The notes beneath the pieces were generated by a model. It ran no database searches and had not been told where the DNA came from. It worked only from the letters and a program-made list of their open reading frames with translations. From Bacteroidota bacterium (GTDB taxonomy: Bacteria > Bacteroidota > Bacteroidia > Chitinophagales > Chitinophagaceae), in NCBI GenBank assembly GCA_025362055.1, contig JANYIM010000263.1, forward strand, positions 1 through 44,003: 44,003 bases of DNA. Reading direction: 5' to 3'. This document shows, in pieces, positions 34,022 through 42,300 of the stretch. Within the stretch, counting starts at the first letter, position 1, and each line of letters starts with the position of its first letter. The position numbers and the translations under genes are program-made.

Positions 34022-34052
34022 ATTAGACGACGATGTTTAAAAAAACTGGCGG
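34022..34052 (-). promoter_or_regulatory. candidate ECF-sigma promoter before the receptor gene
   Basis: On the minus strand CCGCCAGTTTTTT and CGTCTAAT are 10 bp apart, ending 20 bp before the ATG at 34001. It matches the element at 29606-29636 in both blocks and in spacing. It would make the receptor-sigma operon autoregulated. Confidence 0.62.
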
Positions 34053-34209
34053 CGTTTTTAAGATTTACCCGGATTTTATATGTTAAAATCCTGCCAAAGG
34101 CGGTCTCCCAACCATACCTGCCTTAAACAGGCTCAACGGGCAAAAGGTTAAATGGCTGCTGATATTTACTTTTTTAAGCTAACTTGCAGCCCTAAAAAAA
34201 CACGATCAT

Positions 34210-34719
34210 ATGGATTATAATAAGCTTGTTTCTGTAACCGGACTCAGTGGATTGTTCGAATTATTGTCTTCAAAAGCCGATGGCGGCGTGGTACGTTCCC
34301 TGGAAGATAAAAGCACCAAATTTGTAAGCACCCGTATTCACAATTTTTCTCATTTGGAAAGCATCGAGGTGTTTACAACAAAGGATAATGTGAACCTGGT
34401 AGACGTTTTTACTGCAATGAAAGATAGTACGGAAACCCTGCCATCTGACAAAGATGCTGCTGCCATCAAAAAGTATTTTGAAAAAGTATACCCCGATATG
34501 GATTTCGAAAGGGTATATGCCAGTGATATGAAAAAAATGATCAAATGGTATGAGGTTCTTGTGGCGAATAACGTTGAAATAAAATTATCGGAAAACCCCG
34601 ACCAGGATGCTACAGCACATGATGGTGCAACAGCTAAGGCAAAACCATCAGCAGCCAAAACATCCGCTGTAAAAGATGCTCCGGCAAGGAAGATAAATAC
34701 ACCGAGGAAGATGGCATAG
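34210..34719 (+). CDS. DUF5606 family protein
   Basis: The 169-aa product matches the Bacteroidota DUF5606 pattern: LVSVTGLSGLFELLSSKADGGVVRSLEDKSTKFVSTRIHNFSHLESIEVFTTKDNVNLVDVFTAM, then a helical AIKKYFEKVYPDMDFERVYASDMKKMIKWYEVLV. The last 45 residues are a low-complexity Ala/Lys/Pro-rich, basic tail (KAKPSAAKTSAVKDAPARKINTPRK), probably disordered and possibly nucleic-acid-binding. Function is unknown. It is followed by a terminator and then the M3 peptidase gene. It has no signal peptide, so it is cytoplasmic. Confidence 0.88.
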   Translation: MDYNKLVSVTGLSGLFELLSSKADGGVVRSLEDKSTKFVSTRIHNFSHLESIEVFTTKDNVNLVDVFTAMKDSTETLPSDKDAAAIKKYFEKVYPDMDFERVYASDMKKMIKWYEVLVANNVEIKLSENPDQDATAHDGATAKAKPSAAKTSAVKDAPARKINTPRKMA

Positions 34720-34747
34720 GTCTCAATGCGATCAATGCGTTATATGG

Positions 34748-34782
34748 CTACCGTAGTTTTAAGAGCTACGGTAGTTTTATTA
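34748..34782 (+). terminator. intrinsic terminator after the DUF5606 gene
   Basis: A 9-bp perfect stem CTACCGTAG/CTACGGTAG with a 9-nt loop is followed by TTTTATTAAT, only 20 bp before the peptidase ATG. No separate promoter is visible between them, so the peptidase may depend on read-through. Confidence 0.82.
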
Positions 34783-34801
34783 ATAAGATCAAATACGCTT
34801 C

Positions 34802-36511
34802 ATGTATACAGCAGATATAAAAAAAATTCCCCGCTATTTTGTTCCGCAGGATTTTATGGTAAGCAATTGGGAAAGCCTCGAGCCTTACTTTAAAGATCTG
34901 CTGGAAAGAGATATTGATACAAAAGAAACCCTGGAACAATGGTTGAAAGACCAGAGTGAACTGGAAGCCGTAGTGAATGAAGATGCCTGCTGGCGGCAGA
35001 TCAGGATGACCTGCGACACCCAAAACAAAGCGCTGGAAGATGCCTTTAATTTCTTCTGCATGGAGATACAACCAAAAATTCAACCGTACTCCGATGCGCT
35101 GAATAAAAAATTAGTGAATCATCCGTTGGCCAATGATCTCAACAGCGAAAAATATTTCACCTACCTGCGCAGCATCCGTAAGAACATAGAATTATTCAGG
35201 GAAGAAAACATACCATTGCAAGCCGAACTTTCCGTAATGCAGCAACAATATGGTGTGATATCCGGGAAAATGACCGTAACACTTAACGGAAAAGAATATA
35301 CGCTGCAACAGGCTGCAAAATTTTTAGAAAGCCATGACAGGGGTTTAAGAGAAGATGTATACAGGAAGATCAATGAAAGAAGGCTGGCCGACAAAGAGGA
35401 ATTGAATACACTCTATGACCAGTTGATCGAAAAAAGGAACCAGGAAGCCATCAATGCCGGTTTTAGCAATTACCGCGATTACCGCTTTAAAGAATTAGGC
35501 CGTTTTGATTATACCAAGGAAGATTGTTTCGCATTTCATGAAGCGGTGAAGCAACATGTGTTGCCGATTGTGAACATTATCTACCAGAAGAAAAAAGAAA
35601 AACTGGGAGTTGATACTTTACGTCCCTGGGATATTGAGGCGGAGCCGAAAGGAACAGCACCCTTGCATCCGTTTACAGCCCCGGATGAACTCATCGATAA
35701 AACGATCGAGTGCTTTACAAAACTGCGCCCCTTCTTTGGCGACTGCATTAAAAAGATGAATGAGTTAAAACACCTTGACCTGGATAGCAGGGTGGGCAAG
35801 GCTCCCGGGGGTTACAACTGCCCGTTGGCTGAAAGCGGGGCTCCATTTATTTTTATGAATGCCGCCGGGCAAATGCACGATGTAACAACCATGGTGCATG
35901 AAGGTGGCCATGCGGTACATTCATTTTTAGCACATCCGTTGGAATTGAATGGTTTTAAGGAATACCCGATGGAAATTGCAGAAGTTGCCAGCATGACAAT
36001 GGAATTATTCAGCATGGACGAATGGGAAATATTCTTTGATACTACAGATGAATTGAAGAGAGCAAAAGAACACCAGTTGGAAAGGGTGATCACTATCTTT
36101 CCGTGGATAGCCGTGATCGATAAATTTCAACACTGGATATACGAACACCCGCAACATACACACGAGGAGCGTACGCTTGAATGGAATAAGACCCTTGATG
36201 AGTTCCAGGATAGTGTGATCGACTACAGTGGTTTGGAAAATTACCGCAGCAATGCCTGGCAACGGCAGTTACATTTATTTGAAGTGCCATTCTATTATAT
36301 TGAATATGGCATTGCCCAGTTAGGTGCCATCGGCATGTGGATGCAGTATAAAGAAAACAAGCAACAGGCAATGGATAACTATTGCAATGCACTTAGCCTC
36401 GGAGGAACAAAAACATTACCGAAACTATTTGAAACTGCCGGATTGAAATTCGATTTTAGTCCGGATAAGATAAAAGTGTTGATGGATTTTGTGGAAAAGG
36501 AAATGCAATAG
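34802..36511 (+). CDS. M3 family oligoendopeptidase
   Basis: The 569-aa protein is a cytoplasmic zinc metallopeptidase of family M3 (PepF/Pz-peptidase-like) that cuts short peptides. The active site is MVHEGGHAVHSFLAH (HExxH) with the third ligand in YPMEIAEVASMTMELF about 25 residues later. FIFMNAAGQMHDVTT and the C-terminal FYYIEYGIAQLGAIGMWMQY are further family blocks. There is no signal peptide. Length and order are normal. It is convergent with fur, with 16 bp between stops. Confidence 0.94.
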   Translation: MYTADIKKIPRYFVPQDFMVSNWESLEPYFKDLLERDIDTKETLEQWLKDQSELEAVVNEDACWRQIRMTCDTQNKALEDAFNFFCMEIQPKIQPYSDALNKKLVNHPLANDLNSEKYFTYLRSIRKNIELFREENIPLQAELSVMQQQYGVISGKMTVTLNGKEYTLQQAAKFLESHDRGLREDVYRKINERRLADKEELNTLYDQLIEKRNQEAINAGFSNYRDYRFKELGRFDYTKEDCFAFHEAVKQHVLPIVNIIYQKKKEKLGVDTLRPWDIEAEPKGTAPLHPFTAPDELIDKTIECFTKLRPFFGDCIKKMNELKHLDLDSRVGKAPGGYNCPLAESGAPFIFMNAAGQMHDVTTMVHEGGHAVHSFLAHPLELNGFKEYPMEIAEVASMTMELFSMDEWEIFFDTTDELKRAKEHQLERVITIFPWIAVIDKFQHWIYEHPQHTHEERTLEWNKTLDEFQDSVIDYSGLENYRSNAWQRQLHLFEVPFYYIEYGIAQLGAIGMWMQYKENKQQAMDNYCNALSLGGTKTLPKLFETAGLKFDFSPDKIKVLMDFVEKEMQ

Positions 36512-36527
36512 GTGCCTGGTACTTTTG

Positions 36528-36941
36528 TTATTTACAATCATCACAAACCCCACTCACCACCATCTCTGCGTGCTTTGGCCTAAAACCCTTTGGTAGCCTT
36601 ACTTCCGGGATAGTTACATCATCCAGGCAAATTGTTTTATTGCACTTATCACAAATGAAATGCACGTGATTATCATGATGATGCCCCTGCTCACATTTGT
36701 CTTTGCACAAAGCGTATAAGATAGAGTTATCGCTGGTGGGTATATTATGTATGATCCCTTTATCAACAAAGGTTTGAAGGGTACGGTATACCGTTACCCT
36801 GTCAAATGCAGCATCGGTATTTTTTTCAATGTCGGCGTGCGCCAAAGCACCCGGACTGCTCAAAAAGAGTTCCAATATCTTTTTTCTTCCCGCCGTTACG
36901 CTGAGTTGATTCTTTTTTAATATATCTAAAAGCTGTTCCAT
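36528..36941 (-). CDS. Fur-family metalloregulator
   Basis: The ATG at 36941 (MEQLLDILKKNQLSVTAGRKKIL) is preferred over the TTG two codons upstream and gives 137 aa. The N-terminal winged helix has ALAHADIEKNTDAAFDRVTVYRTLQTFVDKGIIHNI, where FDRVTVYRTL is the DNA-recognition helix. The C-terminal dimerisation domain has the sensory histidines (CEQGHHHDNHVHF) and two CxxC pairs (CDKC and CDDC) that form the structural zinc site. Fur, Zur and PerR cannot be separated by eye. It follows the SCO gene by 11 bp and lies near a MerC-domain gene. Confidence 0.93.
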   Translation of the reverse strand: MEQLLDILKKNQLSVTAGRKKILELFLSSPGALAHADIEKNTDAAFDRVTVYRTLQTFVDKGIIHNIPTSDNSILYALCKDKCEQGHHHDNHVHFICDKCNKTICLDDVTIPEVRLPKGFRPKHAEMVVSGVCDDCK

Positions 36942-36952
36942 CGTCAATGATT

Positions 36953-37687
36953 TTAATTAGGGTTATTGCTAAACCCGTTCATGAATCTTTTGTGGTCTAT
37001 TTTTTCTTTGAGCAGGCCCTTGATATCTCCCAGCAATTTTTCTATCTCATCTTCTTTAAGGCCATCATAAATTCCGCGAACCCTTCTTTGCTTATCTACT
37101 AATGCAAAGAACTGGGTATGTATAAATTGATCGGCAATATTTTGCAAAGAGTCGGGCTTGTTATTATCGATCATGTACCCCTGTCTTGCCATTTTATACA
37201 AAGCCGTCTTGTCGCCTGTTAAAAAATTCCAGTTCGGATTGGCCAATAGTTGGGGGGCCGAGGCTGGTGCGTCATACTCTATCTTATAAGAGCCGTCAAC
37301 ATTTTTTATGAGTTTCCCGTTTATCATTTTTGCTTCATAGGCCTTCAATAACGGAACAGAATCCGTTTCGGGCATACAGCTATGCGAAAGGATCATAAAG
37401 TTTTCTTCTCCTTTGTAAGCATCAAAGACCCGGCGCATATTGGCATTCATTTTAGGGCAGATCCCCTTACAGGTAGTAAAAAAATATTCTGCTACATAAA
37501 CTTTGCCGTCAACATCTTTTTCAGTCACCCGCTTGCCGTCCTGGTTCACAAAAGAAAAAGAATCCACATTGGCATTGATCACTGCCAGGGGCGATCTTGA
37601 AAGGTCTTCATCCTTAAAAACAAAAAAGTAAAACCCTGAAAGTAATAACACAAAAAAAACACCATACCACAATAACTTCCTGCCCAT
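36953..37687 (-). CDS. SCO1/SenC family copper/redox protein
   Basis: The 244-aa product has one N-terminal anchor (LLWYGVFFVLLLSGFYFFVF) and a periplasmic thioredoxin-like domain. The copper-binding pair is in YFFTTCKGICPKMNANMRRVF (CxxxC), and the third ligand is the His in FIHTQFFALVDKQRRVRGIYDG. SCO proteins help insert copper into the CuA site of cytochrome c oxidase. No oxidase gene is in the window. It probably shares a transcript with the Fur-family regulator and is divergent from the MerC-domain gene. Confidence 0.94.
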   Translation of the reverse strand: MGRKLLWYGVFFVLLLSGFYFFVFKDEDLSRSPLAVINANVDSFSFVNQDGKRVTEKDVDGKVYVAEYFFTTCKGICPKMNANMRRVFDAYKGEENFMILSHSCMPETDSVPLLKAYEAKMINGKLIKNVDGSYKIEYDAPASAPQLLANPNWNFLTGDKTALYKMARQGYMIDNNKPDSLQNIADQFIHTQFFALVDKQRRVRGIYDGLKEDEIEKLLGDIKGLLKEKIDHKRFMNGFSNNPN

Positions 37688-37703
37688 ATCAATTTATTTC
37701 ATG

Positions 37704-37733
37704 CAAATTTACGACCGATTTAGCCGCAAATAA
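37704..37733 (-). promoter_or_regulatory. promoter of the SCO-fur unit
   Basis: On the minus strand TTA and TAAATTTG are 19 bp apart. The -7 box is a full TAnnTTTG match, 16 bp before the ATG; the -33 element is degenerate (TTA for TTG). Confidence 0.55.
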
Positions 37734-37750
37734 GCTAATCTGTTACGAGA

Positions 37751-37767
37751 TTGCAACATTAGTGCAA
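37751..37767. promoter_or_regulatory. candidate operator dyad in the SCO/merC intergenic region
   Basis: The sequence TTGCA-N7-TGCAA is an inverted repeat with 5-bp arms. It covers the -33 element of the merC-side promoter, where a repressor would block transcription. The Fur-family regulator encoded in the divergent unit is the obvious candidate, but no known box was matched. Confidence 0.4.
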
Positions 37768-37781
37768 ATATCTTATCTTTG
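37751..37781 (+). promoter_or_regulatory. promoter TTG-N20-TATCTTTG of the MerC-domain gene
   Basis: TTG at 37751 and TATCTTTG at 37774 have a 20-bp spacer, a full Bacteroidota-type promoter. The box ends 10 bp before the ATG at 37792, which settles that start over the upstream track start at 37762. Confidence 0.78.
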
Positions 37782-37791
37782 CAGACTATCA

Positions 37792-38181
37792 ATGAAGTTA
37801 AAATTAAATTGGGACGCCATGGGCATTGCCACTTCGCTGGCCTGCGCAATCCATTGTGCCCTGCTGCCGATACTGGTAAGCACTTTGCCCGTTTTTGGCA
37901 TTAATATCATACACAATTCTTTTTTTGAGTGGGGTATGATCGGGTTGGCTTTCCTGGTTGGTTCTTATTCTTTGTTTCATGGTTTTATCAAACACCACCG
38001 CTCTTTTGTGCCGCTTATTCTTTTTTTTGCCGGGTTTACCTTCCTGGTACTAAAACAATTCTTTGTTGAATTTGAATATTCTTTTTTAGCGATTGCAGTT
38101 GCACTTATCATCAGCGCACATTTTTACAACTATCGCCTTTGCCACCAGCGCAAATGTTCTTCTTCGCATCATAAACACTAA
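37792..38181 (+). CDS. MerC-domain membrane protein
   Basis: The ATG at 37792 gives 129 aa; the track start lies within the promoter. The protein has about four membrane helices and the MerC signature MGIATSLACAIHCALLPILVSTLPVFG, where the Cys and HC residues could carry a metal through the membrane. The C-terminal QRKCSSSHHKH is Cys/His-rich. MerC proteins were first known from mercury uptake, but chromosomal copies without merA probably handle other metals. Divergence from a SCO-fur unit and a shared intergenic dyad suggest metal-dependent control. Confidence 0.9.
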   Translation: MKLKLNWDAMGIATSLACAIHCALLPILVSTLPVFGINIIHNSFFEWGMIGLAFLVGSYSLFHGFIKHHRSFVPLILFFAGFTFLVLKQFFVEFEYSFLAIAVALIISAHFYNYRLCHQRKCSSSHHKH

Positions 38182-38251
38182 TAACTTTAAAAGTTATTGA
38201 TCATTCATTATGAGGCAAGGTTTAATTATATTTAGGTTTCAATCAACACAT

Positions 38252-38701
38252 ATGAAAAGGATCATTGGTTCCATAGTTCTTGCACTGGCAATTTCGCTAA
38301 GTGTACCTGCTCAATCAAAGTCTGCCAGCCCTGCAGGCGGGGATGAACAAATGATCCGTAATTCAATGAACGAACAACTGGCTGCCTGGAACTCTGGTAA
38401 TATCGACCGTTTCATGGGAACTTACTGGCAAGACGATTCATTAATGTTCATTGGAAAAAGTGGCATTACGTATGGCTGGCAAAAAACACTGGAAAATTAT
38501 AAGAAGGGATATCCCGATACTGCCGCCATGGGCAAACTGGATTTCAACATCCTGCAGGTAAAAAGATTATCTGGTACTTATTTTTTTGTTGTGGGCAAAT
38601 GGCATCTGACCCGGAGCATTGGAAATGTAGGCGGGCACTTTACCTTACTATTCAGAAAAATAAAAAACAAGTGGTTAATTGTGGCCGACCATAGCAGTTA
38701 G
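38252..38701 (+). CDS. exported SnoaL/DUF4440-like protein
   Basis: The ATG at 38252 starts a proper signal peptide (KRIIGSIVLALAISLSVPAQ), so the track start at 38210 is rejected; the product is 149 aa. The mature part resembles the NTF2-like SnoaL/DUF4440 fold: EQMIRNSMNEQLAAWNSGNIDRFMGTYWQDDSLMFIGKSGITYGWQKTLENYKKGYP, then YFFVVGKWHLTRSIGNVGGHFTLLFRKIKNKWLIVADHSS, with the typical WLIVADHSS end. These domains form a cone-shaped pocket; the ligand or reaction is unknown. It follows the MerC-domain gene on the same strand. Confidence 0.88.
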   Translation: MKRIIGSIVLALAISLSVPAQSKSASPAGGDEQMIRNSMNEQLAAWNSGNIDRFMGTYWQDDSLMFIGKSGITYGWQKTLENYKKGYPDTAAMGKLDFNILQVKRLSGTYFFVVGKWHLTRSIGNVGGHFTLLFRKIKNKWLIVADHSS

Positions 38702-38723
38702 CACTAAATCGCTTTAAACCTCC

Positions 38724-39113
38724 TTAAGGATAGGTAGCAAATTTCCTGAATAAATATTTACCACAAAAAAAGTAAGCGCCGATCAACCCAACGGCAGATG
38801 CAGCAATATCATAATAATCGAAAGTCCTTCCAAAAACAGGAATCAACTGCAGCAATTCATTTATTACCAGTAATATAAAACTCACAACAATGAACAACCT
38901 TAGCTGCTTATCAGAATGCAGGTCGATATAACGGCCAAGGAGCCAGTAACAGCCAAAGGGCAAAAGAAAGGAGCCAAGCAAATTAGGCGCGATCCCCAAT
39001 AAAAATTTTGTTGGTTGGGAAAAATGGAAATAAGGCCTTACGATCCACTTTATTCCTTCAATGATAACAGCCCCCGTGAGCAATGTGTTTCTACAAAAAT
39101 GCTTAAGCGTCAT
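38724..39113 (-). CDS. VanZ-like membrane protein
   Basis: The 129-aa protein has about four hydrophobic segments and the closing pattern INELLQLIPVFGRTFDYYDIAASAVGLIGAYFF, which fits the VanZ-like family (NE.LQ...GR..D..D...N..G). VanZ is named for low-level teicoplanin resistance, but most chromosomal relatives have no proven function, so resistance should not be inferred. The start is ATG. It is convergent with the SnoaL-like gene (22 bp between stops). Confidence 0.85.
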   Translation of the reverse strand: MTLKHFCRNTLLTGAVIIEGIKWIVRPYFHFSQPTKFLLGIAPNLLGSFLLPFGCYWLLGRYIDLHSDKQLRLFIVVSFILLVINELLQLIPVFGRTFDYYDIAASAVGLIGAYFFCGKYLFRKFATYP

Positions 39114-39207
39114 AGCAGGTTAGGTTTTCAGTCTAAAAATAACAAAAACTTTCGTGTAGCCGCTACGTATCAGAGCGTATTTCTTCTGACCAGTAAAATA
39201 AATGGGT

Positions 39208-39426
39208 TTACAATTTCCATTTGCGCAAAAGGTACCTGACCAGCAATACGAGCGTAATTAAAAAGAATGTATAAAAAAGATAGTTCGTCCAATTGGGATG
39301 GTCTTCAAAAAATGCATAGTCCTTATAAATGCCTATAAAAACATTCACGAGCATCCATATCAGTACAATTGAAATGGTGTTTATTATTTTTACAAGAAAG
39401 GCTCTTGTTTCATCTTCCATTCCCAT
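39208..39426 (-). CDS. small two-TM membrane protein
   Basis: The 72-aa product has two hydrophobic helices (FLVKIINTISIVLIWMLVNVFIGIY and WTNYLFYTFFLITLVLLVRYLLRKW) joined by a short polar loop (KDYAFFEDHPN) and ends in a basic KWKL. A second ATG two codons downstream (MEDET) is an equally good start. No family is recognised. It lies between the GH25 lysozyme and the VanZ-like gene on the same strand. Coding is likely because of the coherent topology. Confidence 0.65.
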   Translation of the reverse strand: MGMEDETRAFLVKIINTISIVLIWMLVNVFIGIYKDYAFFEDHPNWTNYLFYTFFLITLVLLVRYLLRKWKL

Positions 39427-39484
39427 AACTACCTGTTTATTGATAAAGGCCGGACCTGCCTTGTAAAGTAAGGAAGATCGCGGA

Positions 39485-40267
39485 TCATTTTACCAGCAGC
39501 TTTTTAAAATCTGCGCTATCGCCGTTAAAAACATTAAAATCAACATTGGCATCTATCCCGTTCACATGGCCTTTCTCATTATGTTGCCAAAAGATCCAGT
39601 TGCGTCCTATCCTTGGTTTATCCTGCACTAAATAATGGGCAACCCATAAAGGATAATCATCAAATTTACCCACAAGAAAATTTTCATAAAAATCAACATT
39701 GGTATAAATGATCGGTTTTATTTTATACTGTTGCTCTACCATGGTTAACCAGTCCTTTACTCTTTGCTGCAGGTCTTCAACAGAGGCGCCGTTGGTTTGT
39801 TCAATGTCGAGCACCGGTGGCAGATCGCCTTTTTCCAATCGGATTGTCTCGATAAAATTCTCAGCCTGTGCCTTACCACTTTTACTGGAAATAAAAAAAT
39901 GATAAGCGCCTCTTGGAATACCTGCCTGTTTTACATTGAACCAGTTCCTGCGGAAAGCATCATCTACTCTTCCCAGTCCTTCTGTGGCTTTTATGAACGC
40001 AAAATCAATTTTAATTTTTTGAACCTGCATGGCTTTTACAGCTGCCCAGTCAATATTATCCTGGTGATGGCTCACGTCTATCCCGTGCATCGGAAAATTT
40101 ATGGGGATGTCGATCCCGAAAGCAGGATAACGAATGAATTTAGGACGATTAATATAAGTGGTGATGTAATAAGTAGCAGTTGCAGCAGTGGCCAGCAGCA
40201 GGACGGGCAAAATAAAGGTCCTGAAAATATTTTTCTTTCTTTTTGCCAAGTTTAGGGATGCACGCAA
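39485..40267 (-). CDS. GH25 lysozyme, membrane-anchored
   Basis: The 260-aa product has an N-terminal basic stretch and one helix (FILPVLLLATAATATYYITTYI), then a GH25 (Chalaropsis-type muramidase) domain. Catalytic acids fit MHGIDVSHHQDNIDW (first Asp) and PPVLDIEQTNG (the DxE pair). AFIKATEGLGRVDDAFRRNWFNVKQAGIPRGAYHFF is the family's central block and PLWVAHY and WIFWQHNEKGHVNGIDANVDFNVF close it. It should cut peptidoglycan in the periplasm. The likely start is TTG at 40267; a TTG six codons downstream is possible. Confidence 0.92.
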   Translation of the reverse strand: MRASLNLAKRKKNIFRTFILPVLLLATAATATYYITTYINRPKFIRYPAFGIDIPINFPMHGIDVSHHQDNIDWAAVKAMQVQKIKIDFAFIKATEGLGRVDDAFRRNWFNVKQAGIPRGAYHFFISSKSGKAQAENFIETIRLEKGDLPPVLDIEQTNGASVEDLQQRVKDWLTMVEQQYKIKPIIYTNVDFYENFLVGKFDDYPLWVAHYLVQDKPRIGRNWIFWQHNEKGHVNGIDANVDFNVFNGDSADFKKLLVK

Positions 40268-40342
40268 TTTTTAAGGATCGGCTGCACGCACAAATTTGCG
40301 CTAAATGCGGTCATCATTTTGATAAATTTTTGATAAATGATT

Positions 40343-42281
40343 TTACTTCAGCAATTTCTTTATAAACCTGATGTCATTACCAGCCCTTATCTGCAGGGTA
40401 TATTCCCCTGTCGCCAATTGTTGTGTTGGAACTTCAACATATTCTGATCCGTTGACCAGGGTTACGTTTGTTGAATATACCAATTGGCCAGCCGCATTAT
40501 ATAAATTAACCGAAGCTGCAGACGCCGCCAGGTTTCTTAGGGTAATATAAAAGCGGTCCCGGATAGGGTTGGGAAATATCTGTATGCTGTTGGGCGGAGA
40601 TGCATCAGGCACTTTTACAGAAACGTTATTCTTTGTGATGAGCCAACATTCCGTGTCTATTAAAACCGTGTCTGCAATAAATCCAATGTTACGTATGAAT
40701 AGCTCTCCATTACTTGTATTATCAACAACGATCGTTTTCTCCTGTGTGGCATTTTTGAATTTCAATGCTACGGGCAATGCAAAAAAATTCACCGAGGGAT
40801 GCGATGTGGCCTGGTTCATTTTTATTTGCACATTGCTCGATCCTATCTGCGTCCATTCCACCCTGTAAGTTGGATAGCCCTGCCCTTTGAACCAGTTATT
40901 GAAGAATGTTGTAAGGTTTTGCCCGCTTTCTTCTTCCAGGTTCCGTTGCAGATCGGGTGTTTTTGCAAAACCATAAATTACTTTCGGGTCTTTCTGGTAC
41001 CTGCGAAGGCCGCGGAAAAAAGCAGAGTCTCCCAACTTGAACCGTAACATATACAAAACGTGTGACCCTTTATAATAGCTCAGCCTGTTGTCAAATATCC
41101 TTCCAACACTGCTGGTATCATCCACCCACACAGAACCTCCAGTTTGTGATGTGATATAATTAACCTCGCTAATTCTTGAACCAGGTATCGTGTAAGGGTA
41201 TTTATTTTCATGCCAAAAACTGGCAAGGAATGTTGCAAAACCTTCGTTCAGCCAAATGTCTTCCCAGCTCCCGCAGGTGATCTTATCGCCAAACCACTGG
41301 TGTGCCAGTTCGTGTGAGATAAGATTTTCATCAATGGATGTAACAAAGGTGGATGTCTGGTGTTCCATTCCACCACCCCATCCAAATTGCACGTGTCCGT
41401 ATTTCTCTTTAATAAAAGGATAGTCGCCAAAATTATTATGATACAGTTGCAGGGCGTTCAATACATTGTAGGTGCCCGCCTGGAAGGAAGCAAGGTCTTC
41501 GGGATAACAATAGGTTTGCATGGGAAGGTTAATGCTGCCCAACTGAACACTGCTGTTGAATACCGAATAATTGCTAACTGCAAGGCAAACCAGGTAGGAA
41601 GCAATGGGATAGCGATGTTTCCACCATGCCAGTTTTTTTGTTCCTCCTGCGATAAGCGTTTCACTTTGCAACAAACCGTTTGATGCCGCCTTATATGCTG
41701 CAGGGTTAGTAATATAAATATCTATAGAGTCTGCCTTATCATCGAGCCCGTTCCTGCAAGGCCACCAGTCGGCTTCCATAAGGTTCACTCAGCGTCCAGA
41801 TAATGGGTGCCCCGGCATGCGTTGTCTGAACAAAGGATCCAAACCCCGTGTTTGCAGGGGGGCCCTTATAATAAATACTTACAGAATCCAATATGCCTGC
41901 ATTCAGCGTACCCGGCAAGTTTACCTGTAACACATTATTGCTATGCAGTTTGGTAAGTAGTGTAGTCCGTTGCTTCACACTATCAACTGTCATGCTGCTC
42001 ATCAGGTCAAATGAAATTGAGGAGGAAGAAGCCGTCATAACAAAATAGGCTGTTACCTTACCAGTGATATAATAAACAGCAGGGTCTACCTCCCATTCAC
42101 AACGGTAATATTTAACTTCAAAGTTATTAGAGGCCAGCGTTCCGTTAGCGCTATTGGCAATGCGCTCATGGTTGATCCGCTCCATCATGGCGATGTCTTT
42201 TACTGATTTGCAGTAATCGGTTGTTTGTTGTGCAGCAACATGCAAGGCCATGAGCAAAATAGCACCAAAAATAATTCGCAT
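40343..42281 (-). pseudogene. M1 family aminopeptidase with T9SS sorting domain, frameshifted
   Basis: Two overlapping ORFs together make one M1 peptidase. The first (42281-41739) has a signal peptide and the N-terminal saddle, ending IIWTLSEPYGSRLVALQERAR-stop. The second (read from about 41780 to 40343) continues DWWPCRNGLDDKADSIDIYITNP, the GGGMEHQTS substrate motif, the zinc site HELAHQWFGDKITCGSWEDIWLNEGF (HExxH-x18-E) and a type IX sorting domain (IQIFPNPIRDRFYITLRN to IRFIKKLLK). Putting back GA into CGACTGG near 41769 would restore PYGSRDWWPC, the family consensus, giving 646 aa. It may be a true pseudogene, programmed frameshift or sequencing error. Confidence 0.85.
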
Positions 42282-42300
42282 ATAAAATTATTAAGCGTTG

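Noticed and set aside
38724-39113. Glycopeptide resistance from the VanZ-like gene
   Set aside because: No other van genes are present and VanZ-like proteins are widespread without a resistance role.
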